In this document: positions 15,637 to 24,121 of the stretch, piece after piece
Layout of the letters: each line of letters starts with the position of its first letter
Position numbering within the stretch: the stretch's first letter is position 1
Assembly: GCF_000737195.2 (NCBI RefSeq)
Contig: NZ_JALM01000053.1
Coordinates: forward strand, 1 to 64,000
Source of the DNA: Sciscionella sediminilitoris
GTDB lineage: Bacteria > Actinomycetota > Actinomycetes > Mycobacteriales > Pseudonocardiaceae
Reading direction: 5' to 3'
Length of the DNA: 64,000 nucleotides
Program-made: the position numbers and the translations under genes
The notes under the pieces: model-generated
Database searches by the model: none
What the model saw: the letters and a program-made list of their open reading frames with translations, nothing else
Told to the model about the DNA's origin: nothing

Positions 15637-17313
15637 ATGGGATACGTGGATGTGCAGCAGATCGGTTACACCCTGCCCGATGGGCGGACCCTGCTCGACG
15701 GGGTGGGTTTCCGGGTGGGCGAGGGCGCCAAGGTGGCGCTGATCGGGGCGAACGGCGCGGGCAAGACCACGCTGCTGCGCATCGTCACCGGTGAGCTGAA
15801 ACCGCATTCCGGTGCGGTGCAACGGGTCGGCGGGCTCGGCGTGATGCGGCAGTTCGTCGGCCGGATCCGGGACGAGACCACGGTGCGCGAGTTGCTGCTC
15901 AGTCTGGCCCCGCCCGCTCTGCGCGCGGCGGCCGCGGACCTGGAATCCGCGGAGCTGGCCATGATGCAGGATGAGGACGAGGCCACCCAGCTGCGCTATG
16001 CCCAGGCGATCGCGGACTACACCGACGCGGGCGGTTACCAGGCGGAGGTGGACTGGGACAGGGTGTGCGAGGCGGCGCTGTCGATCGGCTTCGAACGGGC
16101 CCGGTTCCGCCCGGTGCGCACGCTGTCCGGCGGGGAGCAGAAGCGGCTCGTGCTCGAGGCGCTGCTCGCCGGCCCGGACGAGGTGCTGCTGCTCGACGAG
16201 CCGGACAACTACCTGGACGTGCCCGCGAAGCGGTGGCTCGAACAGCGGCTGCTCGAGTCTCCGAAGACGGTGCTGTTCGTCTCGCACGACCGGGAACTGC
16301 TGGCGCGCGTGGCCTCCCGGGTCGTGACCCTGGAACTCGGCACCGGCGGGAACACGGCCTGGGTGCACGGTGGCGGATTCGCCGATTACGAACAGGCCCG
16401 CGCGGACCGCTTCGAACGGTTCGAGGAACTGCGCAGGCGCTGGGACGAGGAGCACGCGAAGCTCAAGGAACTGGTCACCATGCTCAAGAACAAGGCGACC
16501 TACAACGACACGATGGCCGGGCGCTATCAGGCCGCGCAGACCCGGCTGCGGAAGTTCGAGGAGGCGGGACCGCCGCAGGCGGTGCCGCGGGAGCAGCGGG
16601 TGCACATGCGGCTGCGCGGCGGACGGACCGGGAAACGCGCCGTGGTCTGCGCCGGGCTCGAACTCACCGGCCTGATGCGGCCCTTCGACGCGGAAGTGTT
16701 CTACGGGGAACGGGTCGCGGTGCTCGGTTCGAACGGTTCCGGTAAATCGCATTTCCTGCGCCTGCTCGCGCGCGGCGGCACCGATCCGGAACCCGAGCAC
16801 CGCCCGGTCAGCGGGGTGGAGATCGCCGAGGTCGCGCACACCGGGCTGGCCAGGCTCGGTGCCAGGGTGCGGCCCGGCTGGTTCGCCCAGACCCACGAAC
16901 ACGGCGAGTTCCTCGGCCGGACCCTGCTGCACATCCTCGGCCACGGGGACGAGCATCGGGACGGGGTCCCGCGCGAGGAGGCGAGCAGGGCGCTGGCCCG
17001 CTACGAGCTCGCCGCGGCGGCGGGCAACGAGTTCGACACGCTCTCCGGTGGCCAGCAGGCGCGGTTCCAGATCCTGCTCCTGGAACTGGCCGGGGCGAAC
17101 CTGTTACTGCTCGACGAACCGACCGACAACCTCGATCTCGTTTCCGCGCAGGCACTCCAGGACGGCCTGGAGCGGTTCGAGGGCACCGTGCTCGCGGTCA
17201 CCCACGATCGCTGGTTCGCCCGCTCCTTCGACCGTTTCCTGGTGTTCGGCGCGGACGGCACGGTCACCGAATCGGACGGGCCGGTGTGGGAGCAGGAACG
17301 GGCGCGCCGGTAG
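15637..17313 (+). CDS. ABC-F family ATP-binding protein
   Basis: A soluble 558-residue protein with two ABC ATPase domains and no membrane segment, so it acts on the ribosome (translation factor or antibiotic protection) rather than in transport. First domain: Walker A GANGAGKTT near 46, signature LSGGEQKR, Walker B VLLLDEPDNYLD. A charged helical linker follows (about residues 255-310). Second domain: GSNGSGKSH, LSGGQQAR, LLLLDEPTDNLD. The ABC-F subgroup, and so any antibiotic specificity, cannot be assigned by eye. Its 3' end overlaps the convergent globin fusion gene by 50 nt. Confidence 0.92.
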   Translation: MGYVDVQQIGYTLPDGRTLLDGVGFRVGEGAKVALIGANGAGKTTLLRIVTGELKPHSGAVQRVGGLGVMRQFVGRIRDETTVRELLLSLAPPALRAAAADLESAELAMMQDEDEATQLRYAQAIADYTDAGGYQAEVDWDRVCEAALSIGFERARFRPVRTLSGGEQKRLVLEALLAGPDEVLLLDEPDNYLDVPAKRWLEQRLLESPKTVLFVSHDRELLARVASRVVTLELGTGGNTAWVHGGGFADYEQARADRFERFEELRRRWDEEHAKLKELVTMLKNKATYNDTMAGRYQAAQTRLRKFEEAGPPQAVPREQRVHMRLRGGRTGKRAVVCAGLELTGLMRPFDAEVFYGERVAVLGSNGSGKSHFLRLLARGGTDPEPEHRPVSGVEIAEVAHTGLARLGARVRPGWFAQTHEHGEFLGRTLLHILGHGDEHRDGVPREEASRALARYELAAAAGNEFDTLSGGQQARFQILLLELAGANLLLLDEPTDNLDLVSAQALQDGLERFEGTVLAVTHDRWFARSFDRFLVFGADGTVTESDGPVWEQERARR

Positions 17314-18073
17314 CGGGCAGCCACGGGGTGCGCTCGCCCCAGCCCCAGGACGGCATCGGTTCGGCCATGTCCGGTTCCGCGCCCGGCCGGGAGAACAGCA
17401 CGGCCATCCGGGTTCCCCACTCCAGATAGCCGAGGAACGCGGCGCGGAACTCGGGATCCGCGGGCAGACCGGTCTCGTCCGCCGCGTCCACGAGCAGATC
17501 GACCCAGCGCCGCCGCTGCTCCTCGGTGATCGCTTTCCCGAGGTGTTTGCCGAGCATGCCCGGGTGGCCGCCGCGCTCGGTGGAATACCGGTCCGGCCCG
17601 CCGAACACCTCGGCCAGCCAGAGAGCCACGAACCGCGGATGCTCGGCGGGCATGTCCGCGAAGACCGGGGCGAGCAGCTCGTCCGCGCCGACCCGGGCGT
17701 AGAACACCTCGCACAGCCTGGTCAGCGCATCCGTTCCGCCGACCCAGTCGAACAGGGTGGGGATCGCGCTGCCCCGGCCGGAAATGCCTGTCGGCACGTA
17801 GTGCCGCATTTCCTCGATCGCGTCCACGTAATCCCGGATCTCGGCGAAGAACGAACGGAATGCCGCGCTTCGCCGGAACGAATCGAGGTGATCCTCTTTC
17901 GAGGTCCAGGTGATGCGCAGAATGTAGCAGCACGCCTCCTCCGCGCAACGGGAAAGTTCGTAGTCCACACATTCCGGGGCGCCCGACAACGGTACCGAGG
18001 CGCGCCGGTAGGCCGCTTCGAACGCGGCCCCGGACCCGGACGCGATGCGATAACGAATGTATTCGGTGACCAT
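17264..18073 (-). CDS. Fusion of antibiotic-biosynthesis-monooxygenase domain with truncated haemoglobin
   Basis: A 269-residue two-domain protein. Residues 1-95 form an ABM-type ferredoxin-like barrel (SRCAEEACCYILRITWTS, then DHLDSFRRSAAFRSFF). Residues 100-230 are a group II truncated globin, with Tyr B10 in CEVFYARVGAD (Y125), the proximal histidine in GKHLGKAI (H177) and Trp G8 in RRRWVDLL (W190). A proline-rich tail follows. ABM–truncated globin chimeras are known from Streptomyces. The globin could bind O2 or NO, or supply O2 to the N-terminal domain, but the reaction is unproven. It diverges from an HxlR regulator, suggesting induction by a reactive electrophile or quinone. Confidence 0.87.
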   Translation of the reverse strand: MVTEYIRYRIASGSGAAFEAAYRRASVPLSGAPECVDYELSRCAEEACCYILRITWTSKEDHLDSFRRSAAFRSFFAEIRDYVDAIEEMRHYVPTGISGRGSAIPTLFDWVGGTDALTRLCEVFYARVGADELLAPVFADMPAEHPRFVALWLAEVFGGPDRYSTERGGHPGMLGKHLGKAITEEQRRRWVDLLVDAADETGLPADPEFRAAFLGYLEWGTRMAVLFSRPGAEPDMAEPMPSWGWGERTPWLPATGAPVPAPTPARPIR

Positions 18074-18109
18074 GGAAAGCAGCCAAACACCTTGGCGGAA
18101 ACCGAACAA

Positions 18110-18117
18110 GTACGTAC
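18110..18117. promoter_or_regulatory. Palindrome between globin fusion and HxlR genes
   Basis: GTACGTAC, a perfect 8-bp palindrome, lies in the 54-bp gap between the two divergent starts (18073 and 18128). It is a candidate HxlR operator; HxlR-type sites often contain such TAC/GTA dyads. Confidence 0.45.
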
Positions 18118-18127
18118 CTTTTGGTGC

Positions 18128-18475
18128 GTGGGTAGAGAACGCACGCGCTACCACTGCCCGGTGGAGGTCGCGGTGGACGCCATCGGCGGCAAATGGGCGG
18201 TCGTGATCCTCGCCAGGCTCAAACAGGGCACCTGCCGCTACGGCGAACTGCGCAGGCAGGTCCCGGGGATCACGGAGAAGATGCTCACCGAACGGCTGCG
18301 CGAGCTCGAACGCAACGGGCTGGTCGTCCGCACCGCCGGGCGTGCGGGTGCGGTGACCACGATGAGCTACCGGCTCACCGAGGAGGCCGAGGAGCTCGGT
18401 CCCGCGCTGCAGGCGCTCTACGACTGGGGAACGCGCAGGGCGCAGCGGCGGCAGCTGGTGATCGAACCGGCCTGA
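18128..18475 (+). CDS. HxlR-family transcriptional regulator
   Basis: A 115-residue winged-helix regulator starting at GTG. The family opening is clear: CPVEVAVDAIGGKWAVVILA, with the conserved Cys at residue 10 that in several relatives senses thiol-reactive compounds. The helix-turn-helix covers RYGELRRQVPGITEKMLTER. It is transcribed away from the globin fusion gene, its probable target. Confidence 0.9.
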   Translation: MGRERTRYHCPVEVAVDAIGGKWAVVILARLKQGTCRYGELRRQVPGITEKMLTERLRELERNGLVVRTAGRAGAVTTMSYRLTEEAEELGPALQALYDWGTRRAQRRQLVIEPA

Positions 18476-18500
18476 CCGGGGTGCGGCTGTCCGGGCCGGA

Positions 18501-18524
18501 GCTATTCGGGTGGGGCTATTCGGG
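18501..18524. repeat. 14-bp tandem duplication at a gene 3' end
   Basis: GCTATTCGGG occurs at 18501-18510 and again at 18515-18524, each followed by a G-rich stretch. The second copy contains the stop codon of the SRPBCC gene (complement of CTA at 18516-18518). This is a small example of stop-codon-spanning duplication. Confidence 0.7.
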
Positions 18525-19160
18525 CTGGGGCGTGTAGAACGCGGCGGTGCGCTCCGCGCGCGCCCGGGCGGTCTCCGGCTCGGTTCCCTCGGCGATGTCC
18601 GTCTCCGCCCAGGCATTGGCGCTCTCGTTGACGAACCGGATGCCGTCCGCCGAGCCCATCCATGCCTCGACGGCCTTGGGGTCCACGGCTTCCCCGGTGG
18701 ACAGGTGCAGCACCAGCCCGATCAGGGCGGAGTCCCAGCCGACCCCGGTCGCGCCGGGACCGAACTGCTCCCAGAACTCGTTCGGGCCGTCCTCGATGTG
18801 CGCGATGTGGTCCAGCTCGAGCCTGGTGTGCTCCGCGGACTCGGCGTGCAGCCTCACCTCGATCCAGGTGACCTGCCCGCCGAACTCCCAGGTCGCGCCG
18901 AAGCTCTTGGGCGGATCGCAGCTTTCGATGGTGCCGCCCGCGTTTCCCTCGAGCTGGTACTTCCCGCCGAGCCGCAGTTCCCCGGACACCGGGAGGAACC
19001 AGCGGGGCAGCCGCTCGGGGTTGGTGCACGCGTCCCACACGTCCTCGAGCGTGGCGGGGTAGGACTGGCTGATGGTCTGCACGCGCGCCTGGCCCGCTTC
19101 CAGCACCCGGGTGCCGAGTTGCCGTCGTACGGTGCTGATCTGGTGGTCGACGTCGATCAT
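18516..19160 (-). CDS. SRPBCC (AHSA1-like) ligand-binding protein
   Basis: A 214-residue START/AHSA1-type protein, a helix-grip fold that encloses a hydrophobic ligand. The characteristic start of the fold is seen at about residues 28-55 (SYPATLEDVWDACTNPERLP), then a strand pattern ending near LDHIAH. AGGAGA lies 4 nt before the ATG at 19160. Its start overlaps the ArsR stop by 4 nt, an arrangement very common for ArsR/SRPBCC pairs. The biological ligand is unknown. Confidence 0.88.
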   Translation of the reverse strand: MIDVDHQISTVRRQLGTRVLEAGQARVQTISQSYPATLEDVWDACTNPERLPRWFLPVSGELRLGGKYQLEGNAGGTIESCDPPKSFGATWEFGGQVTWIEVRLHAESAEHTRLELDHIAHIEDGPNEFWEQFGPGATGVGWDSALIGLVLHLSTGEAVDPKAVEAWMGSADGIRFVNESANAWAETDIAEGTEPETARARAERTAAFYTPQPE

Positions 19161-19501
19161 GGGTTCTCCTGCTGTTTTCGTCGTTCTCGTTTTCCGCGCG
19201 CCAGTTCGGTGCCGAGCGCGTCCAACCGGGGCGCCCAGAACCGGCGGAACGGCCGCAGCCATTCGTCGATCTCCCGCAGCGGCTCGGTACCGACCGAGTA
19301 GAGCCGCCGCGTCCCCTCCGGGCGCACCGTCGCGAATCCGTTCTCGCGCAACACCTTGAGGTGCTGGGACACGGCGGGCTGGGAGATCCCGAACTCGGCG
19401 GTGACGACCTCGGTCACCATGCCCGAGGTCGCCTCGCCGTCCGCGAGCAGTTCCAGGATCCGCCGGCGCACCGGGTCGCCGAGCACATCGAAGGCGTGCA
19501 C
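19157..19501 (-). CDS. ArsR-family regulator
   Basis: A 114-residue winged-helix repressor: FDVLGDPVRRRILELLADGE, then the recognition region ISQPAVSQHLKVLREN and a wing with RRLYSV. There are no metal-binding cysteines. It starts at GTG with no Shine–Dalgarno sequence, and the promoter places transcription at the start codon, so translation is likely leaderless. It is coupled to the SRPBCC gene by ATGA overlap and probably represses this two-gene operon. Confidence 0.9.
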   Translation of the reverse strand: MHAFDVLGDPVRRRILELLADGEATSGMVTEVVTAEFGISQPAVSQHLKVLRENGFATVRPEGTRRLYSVGTEPLREIDEWLRPFRRFWAPRLDALGTELARGKRERRKQQENP

Positions 19502-19507
19502 GAGGAG

Positions 19508-19537
19508 AACCTACCGTCTACGGCTTATATAAGTCAA
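19508..19537 (-). promoter_or_regulatory. Promoter and palindrome of the ArsR/SRPBCC operon
   Basis: On the minus strand, TTGACT (19537-19532) and TAGGTT (19513-19508) are separated by 18 bp. The perfect palindrome CTTATATAAG (19524-19533) overlaps the -35 box, a good position for ArsR autorepression. Confidence 0.6.
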
Positions 19538-19540
19538 GGC

Positions 19541-21088
19541 TTAGGCTTGATCCGCCTTGACCATGTCCGAGCACTTCTCACCGATGGCCATCGTGGTGAT
19601 GCACGGGTTCACCGCGACCAGGAACGGCATCGCCGAGCCGTCCGCCACGCGCAGTCCGTCCACCCCGCGCACCCGCAGCCGCTCGTCCAGCGGGGCGTTC
19701 GGGTCCGAGGCCGGTCCCATGGGAACCGTGCAGGAGGGGTGGTAGACGGTGTTGTGCGTCTTGCGGATGTAGTCGGCGATCTCGTCGTCGGACTGGGTGT
19801 CCACGCCGGGGGCGAGTTCGGCCTTCGCCCATTCGGCCATCGGGGACTGGCTGACGATCTTGCGCGCGAGCCGTACGCCGTAGGTCATCACCCGCATGTC
19901 GTGCTCATCGGTGAAGTAGCGCGGATCCACCATGGGCTTGTCCCGGAAGTCCTTGGTGCGCAGGCGAACCGTGCCGATCGAACGGCTGCGCGTCACGTTC
20001 GGGGTGAGGCAGAAGCCGTTCTCGGTGCTCGGGTAACCGTGCCGGAGGGTGTTCATGTCGAAGGGCACCGAACCGTAGTGGAACATCAGGTCCGGGCGGT
20101 CCAGGCCCTCCTCGGTGGTGGTGAAGATGCCGATCTCCCACCACTGCTCGGACTCGGTGATCATCGGCTTGGTCGCCTCCCACTGCACCAGCCCCTCCGG
20201 GTGGTCCTGCAGGTTGGAACCGACACCGGGGGAGTCGGCGAGCACCTCGATGCCGTGCTCACGCAGGTGCGCGGCCGGTCCGATACCGGAGAGCATCAGC
20301 AGTTTGGGGGTGTCGATCGCCCCGGATGACACGATCACCTCGCGGCGCGCGGTGATCGTCTCGGTGTGCAGCTGGTCCGGGGCGAGCACATCCACCCCGG
20401 TGCACCGCTTGCCCTCGAAGCGCAGTTTCCTGGCCCGCCGCCCGGCGCGCAGTTCCAGATTCGGACGCTTACCCAGGATCGGGTGCAGATAGGAGACCGA
20501 GGCCGAGGCGCGGGTGCCGTCCTCGAAACAGTTGATCTGGAACCAGTTCGCCCCGTTGGTCACCGTGTTCCCGCTGTTGAACTCGGTGATCGGGATACCG
20601 GCCTGCTCGCAGGCCTGCAGCAGGGCGACCCCGGCCGGGTCCTTCGGCGGCACCGAACGCAGCCGCACCGGCCCGTCGTGGCCGTGGTGCTCGGCGGAGG
20701 AGTCGTTGTTCTCCAGGCGCTGATAGAGCGGGAACATCTCGCGCGAGCCCCAGCCGGGAAGGCCCAGGGACTCCCACTCGTCGAAATCCTCTTTGGGTGC
20801 CCAGAACGCGATCGCGGAGTTGTGCGAGGAGCAGCCGCCGAGCACCTTGGCGCGGGCGTGCCGCATGAAGGAGTTCCCGTTCTCCTGCGGTTCGATCGGG
20901 TAATCCCAGTCGAATCCGGATTCCAGCAGCGCCATCCAGTCGGTCAGGCGCAGCACCGCCGGAGTGTCCTCATCGGACGGTCCGGCCTCGATGAGGCATA
21001 CCGAGACGTTCGGGTCCTCGGAAAGGCGGGCGGCGACGACGGATCCGGCGGTGCCACCGCCGACCACGACGTAATCGAACTCGGCCAT
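19541..21088 (-). CDS. codA: Choline oxidase-like GMC flavoprotein
   Basis: A 515-residue GMC oxidoreductase that would oxidise choline to betaine aldehyde and on to glycine betaine. The FAD loop is VVVGGGTAGSVVAARL (7-22). The segment HARAKVLGGCSSHNS carries the histidine (about residue 89) that covalently binds FAD in Arthrobacter choline oxidase. Further matches are ESEQWWEIGIF (active-site Glu), FHYGSVPFDMN, HNTVYHP and VNPCITTM. BetA dehydrogenases have a different sequence at the flavin-link site, so I favour an O2-using oxidase that makes H2O2. It starts 1 nt after the permease stop, with GGAAGGAAAG upstream. Confidence 0.85.
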   Translation of the reverse strand: MAEFDYVVVGGGTAGSVVAARLSEDPNVSVCLIEAGPSDEDTPAVLRLTDWMALLESGFDWDYPIEPQENGNSFMRHARAKVLGGCSSHNSAIAFWAPKEDFDEWESLGLPGWGSREMFPLYQRLENNDSSAEHHGHDGPVRLRSVPPKDPAGVALLQACEQAGIPITEFNSGNTVTNGANWFQINCFEDGTRASASVSYLHPILGKRPNLELRAGRRARKLRFEGKRCTGVDVLAPDQLHTETITARREVIVSSGAIDTPKLLMLSGIGPAAHLREHGIEVLADSPGVGSNLQDHPEGLVQWEATKPMITESEQWWEIGIFTTTEEGLDRPDLMFHYGSVPFDMNTLRHGYPSTENGFCLTPNVTRSRSIGTVRLRTKDFRDKPMVDPRYFTDEHDMRVMTYGVRLARKIVSQSPMAEWAKAELAPGVDTQSDDEIADYIRKTHNTVYHPSCTVPMGPASDPNAPLDERLRVRGVDGLRVADGSAMPFLVAVNPCITTMAIGEKCSDMVKADQA

Positions 21089-21089
21089 G

Positions 21090-22646
21090 TTACTTTCCTT
21101 CCTTTTCAAGGTTTTCGTCCTCGACGGCGTCCGTGCCCGCCGCGTGTGCGGCGAGAATTCCGGTTTTGTGGCGCTGCACGAACCAGTAGTACGCGAAGCC
21201 GATGCCCGCGGCGCCGACCACGAAGATCACGGCCATCCACTGCAGATACCAGTGATACGGCGGGGAGGCGTTGTAGATCTCGTTGCGCGGCCAGGCGAGG
21301 TTGATCACCATGGCGATGCCCCACACCACGCCGAGCAGGTTCACGATGAACCCGAACTTGCCGAGCGAGAACCGGCCCGGTTCCCGTTTGCTCGACCAGC
21401 GACCGCGAATCCGCGCGATCAGCATCGGCACGGTCACCAGCAGATAGGAGATGTAGATCAGGATCACCGCGAGACTGGTGACCGCGGAGAAGATCTGCGG
21501 CTGCCCGACGTTGAGCACCAGGAGGGCGACCGCGAGCACGCCGATCACGACCGCGGGAACGATCGGGGTACCGAACTTATTGCTCACCGTGGCGAGTTTC
21601 GAGCCCGCGGGAAGCGCGTTGTCCCGCGCCATCGCGAAGGCCATCCGGATCGCCGCGGTGTGCACGGCGAGCACGCAGACGGTGATCGCGATGAACGAGG
21701 CCGCGAGGAACACTCGCCCGATCCACGGGCCGAGCGCGTCGGTGAGCACGTACTGCAGGCCGACCGAGCCCAGTTCCGGGGCGTTGATGTTGCGCACCGC
21801 CATGAGCGCGAACAGGATGATCAGCCCGCCGAGCACGAACGAGGCGATCAGCGAACGCAGGATCGCCTTCGGCGCGTTCTTGCGCGGATTCAGGGATTCC
21901 TCACCGAGCGAGGCCGCGGTGTCGAATCCGTACATCACGTAACTCGAGGCGATGATCGCGACCAGGAACGCGCCGAGATAACCGGAGGAGTACCCCGCTC
22001 CGGTGTTGTGCGTCTCGGTGACCACGCTCGGCCCGCGCACCGCCTGGAACAGCAGCAGCACGATCAGCAGCACCGCGGCGACCAGCTCGATGAACACGCC
22101 GGTGGAATTGATGCGTGCCATGAGTTTCACGCCGAACGCGTTCACCACGGTGGTGAACACGATCAGGATCGTGGCGAGCAGCACGCCGTTCGCCGAATCC
22201 TGGGTCGGGCTCGGATGCGTTCCGCCGATGATCTGGAATCCTTCCCAGATCTGCGGGAGCGTTTTCTGGTAGGCGAGTGCGGTCGCGGCGATCGAGACGA
22301 TCGAGGCGAGCAGCATCATCCAACCGGCGAGCCAGCCGATGTGCGGATTCGCGAGTTTCTTCGTCCAGTTGTAGACCGAACCGGCAACGGCGTATTTCCC
22401 GGACAGTTCCGCGAAGCTCAGCGCGACCATCAACTGGCCGATGAACACGAGCGGCCAGCCCCACCAGTAGGCGGGCCCGCCCTGGGAAATGCCGAGATAG
22501 GACATCTGGAACGTCCCGGTGAGCACCGAGATGTAGGAGATGCCCGCGGCGAATGTGTGAAAACTTCCCAGCGTCCGCTTCAGCGAACTCGAATACCCGA
22601 ATTCCCGCAGATCGCTGTCGTTCGTGGTGGTTTTCTCGACGGTCAC
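21090..22646 (-). CDS. APC-family permease (choline operon)
   Basis: A 518-residue integral membrane transporter of the amino acid–polyamine–organocation superfamily with about 12 helices. The first conserved helix begins FHTFAAGISYISVLTGTF, and GGPAYWWGWPLVF follows. It lies between the aldehyde dehydrogenase (GTGA overlap) and choline oxidase genes, so choline or a betaine precursor is the likely cargo (inference). It takes the place of the BCCT or ABC carriers usually seen in betaine loci. It starts at GTG with GGAGG 6 nt upstream. Confidence 0.85.
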   Translation of the reverse strand: MTVEKTTTNDSDLREFGYSSSLKRTLGSFHTFAAGISYISVLTGTFQMSYLGISQGGPAYWWGWPLVFIGQLMVALSFAELSGKYAVAGSVYNWTKKLANPHIGWLAGWMMLLASIVSIAATALAYQKTLPQIWEGFQIIGGTHPSPTQDSANGVLLATILIVFTTVVNAFGVKLMARINSTGVFIELVAAVLLIVLLLFQAVRGPSVVTETHNTGAGYSSGYLGAFLVAIIASSYVMYGFDTAASLGEESLNPRKNAPKAILRSLIASFVLGGLIILFALMAVRNINAPELGSVGLQYVLTDALGPWIGRVFLAASFIAITVCVLAVHTAAIRMAFAMARDNALPAGSKLATVSNKFGTPIVPAVVIGVLAVALLVLNVGQPQIFSAVTSLAVILIYISYLLVTVPMLIARIRGRWSSKREPGRFSLGKFGFIVNLLGVVWGIAMVINLAWPRNEIYNASPPYHWYLQWMAVIFVVGAAGIGFAYYWFVQRHKTGILAAHAAGTDAVEDENLEKEGK

Positions 22647-24121
22647 GCCGGGCCTCCGGAGAACCAGTGACCGGGACCTGGTCGCAGATTGTGGTAGACG
22701 TGCTTGGTCTCGACGTATTCACCGAGCCCGCTCGGACCGAGTTCCCTGCCGATTCCGGACTGCTTGTAGCCACCCCATTCGGCCTGCGGGAGATACGGGT
22801 GGAAATCGTTGATCCAGATCGTGCCGTGCCGCAGCCGCCCGGCCACTCGCTGTGCCTTGTCGATGTCCGTGCTGAACACCCCGCCGGCCAGCCCGTAGAT
22901 GGTGTCGTTCGCGATCCGCACCGCGTCGTCCTCATCGGTGAAGGTCTCCACGGTGAGCACCGGACCGAAGGATTCCTCGGTGACCGCATGCGATCCCTGC
23001 GCCACGTCATCGAGAATCGTCGGCAGGTAGTAGAAACCGTCGGCCAGCGCGGGATTCTCCGGGCGCGCGCCACCGGTGCGCAGTTTCGCGCCCTCGGCGA
23101 TCGCGGCGGCCACGTAGTTCTCCACCTTTTCCCGGTGTGCCGCGGAAATCAGTGGGCCGGTCTCGGCCTGTTCGTCGAACGGGCCGCCGAGCCGGATCTG
23201 TTCGGCGCGCCGCACGAGTTCCTCGACGAACCGATCGTGCAGCGACTCCTGCACGATCAGCCGGGCACCGGCGGAGCACACCTGGCCGGAATGCAGGAAC
23301 ACCGCGGTGAGCGCGAAATCGATGGCGGTGTCGAAATCGGCGTCGGCGAACACGATGTTCGGGTTCTTGCCCCCGAGTTCGAGGGCGACCTTTTTCACCG
23401 TCGCCGCCGCGGAGGCCGCGATCACCCGCCCGGTGTGCAGCCCGCCGGTGAACGAGACCAGGTCCACATCCGGGTGGGAGGAAAGCGGCGCGCCCGCCTT
23501 GGCCCCGGAACCGAGCACCAGGTTGGCCACCCCGGCAGGCAGTCCCGCCTCGGTGAGCGTGCGCAGCAGCAGGATCGCGGTGTGCGGGGTGAGTTCGGAA
23601 GGCTTGAGCACGAAGGTGTTCCCGGCCGCGATCGCGGGCGCGACCTTCCAGGCGACCTGCAGCAGCGGGTAGTTCCACGGCGTGATCAGCCCGCACACGC
23701 CGACCGGTTCGTGCACGATCCGCGAGGCCACATCCGCGGAACCGGCGTCCACCACCCGGCCCGCGTCGTGTGCGGCGAGCGTGCCGAAGTACCGGAAACA
23801 GGCGACGATATCGGCCATGTCGTAGCGCGATTCCACGATGCGCTTCCCGGTGTCCAGGGACTCGGCGCGCGCGTATTCCTCGGTGTCCCGCTCGATCCCG
23901 TCGGCCACGCGCAGCAGCAGCGCACCGCGCTCCGCGGCCGGGGTGGCCGGCCATTCACCGGCGTCGAAAGTGCGCCGTGCCGCGGCGATGGCGGCCTCGG
24001 TGTCCCGCTCGTCTCCCTCATCGACCGTGGCGACGAGCGATCCGTCCGCGGGACAGCGGATCTCGCGTGTGGCGCCGCCGATTGCCGCGCGCCAGCTGCC
24101 ATCGATGTGAAGTTCGGGCAT
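22643..24121 (-). CDS. betB: Betaine aldehyde dehydrogenase
   Basis: A 492-residue NAD(P)-dependent aldehyde dehydrogenase, predicted to turn betaine aldehyde into glycine betaine. The active-site Glu is in VALELGGKNPN, the catalytic Cys in HSGQVCSAGARL and the oxyanion Asn in ITPWNYPLLQ. It is the first gene of the operon, preceded by AAAGGAA 6 nt before the ATG. Assignment to betaine aldehyde rests on the neighbouring choline oxidase-like gene; the sequence alone also allows other aldehydes. Confidence 0.85.
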   Translation of the reverse strand: MPELHIDGSWRAAIGGATREIRCPADGSLVATVDEGDERDTEAAIAAARRTFDAGEWPATPAAERGALLLRVADGIERDTEEYARAESLDTGKRIVESRYDMADIVACFRYFGTLAAHDAGRVVDAGSADVASRIVHEPVGVCGLITPWNYPLLQVAWKVAPAIAAGNTFVLKPSELTPHTAILLLRTLTEAGLPAGVANLVLGSGAKAGAPLSSHPDVDLVSFTGGLHTGRVIAASAAATVKKVALELGGKNPNIVFADADFDTAIDFALTAVFLHSGQVCSAGARLIVQESLHDRFVEELVRRAEQIRLGGPFDEQAETGPLISAAHREKVENYVAAAIAEGAKLRTGGARPENPALADGFYYLPTILDDVAQGSHAVTEESFGPVLTVETFTDEDDAVRIANDTIYGLAGGVFSTDIDKAQRVAGRLRHGTIWINDFHPYLPQAEWGGYKQSGIGRELGPSGLGEYVETKHVYHNLRPGPGHWFSGGPA

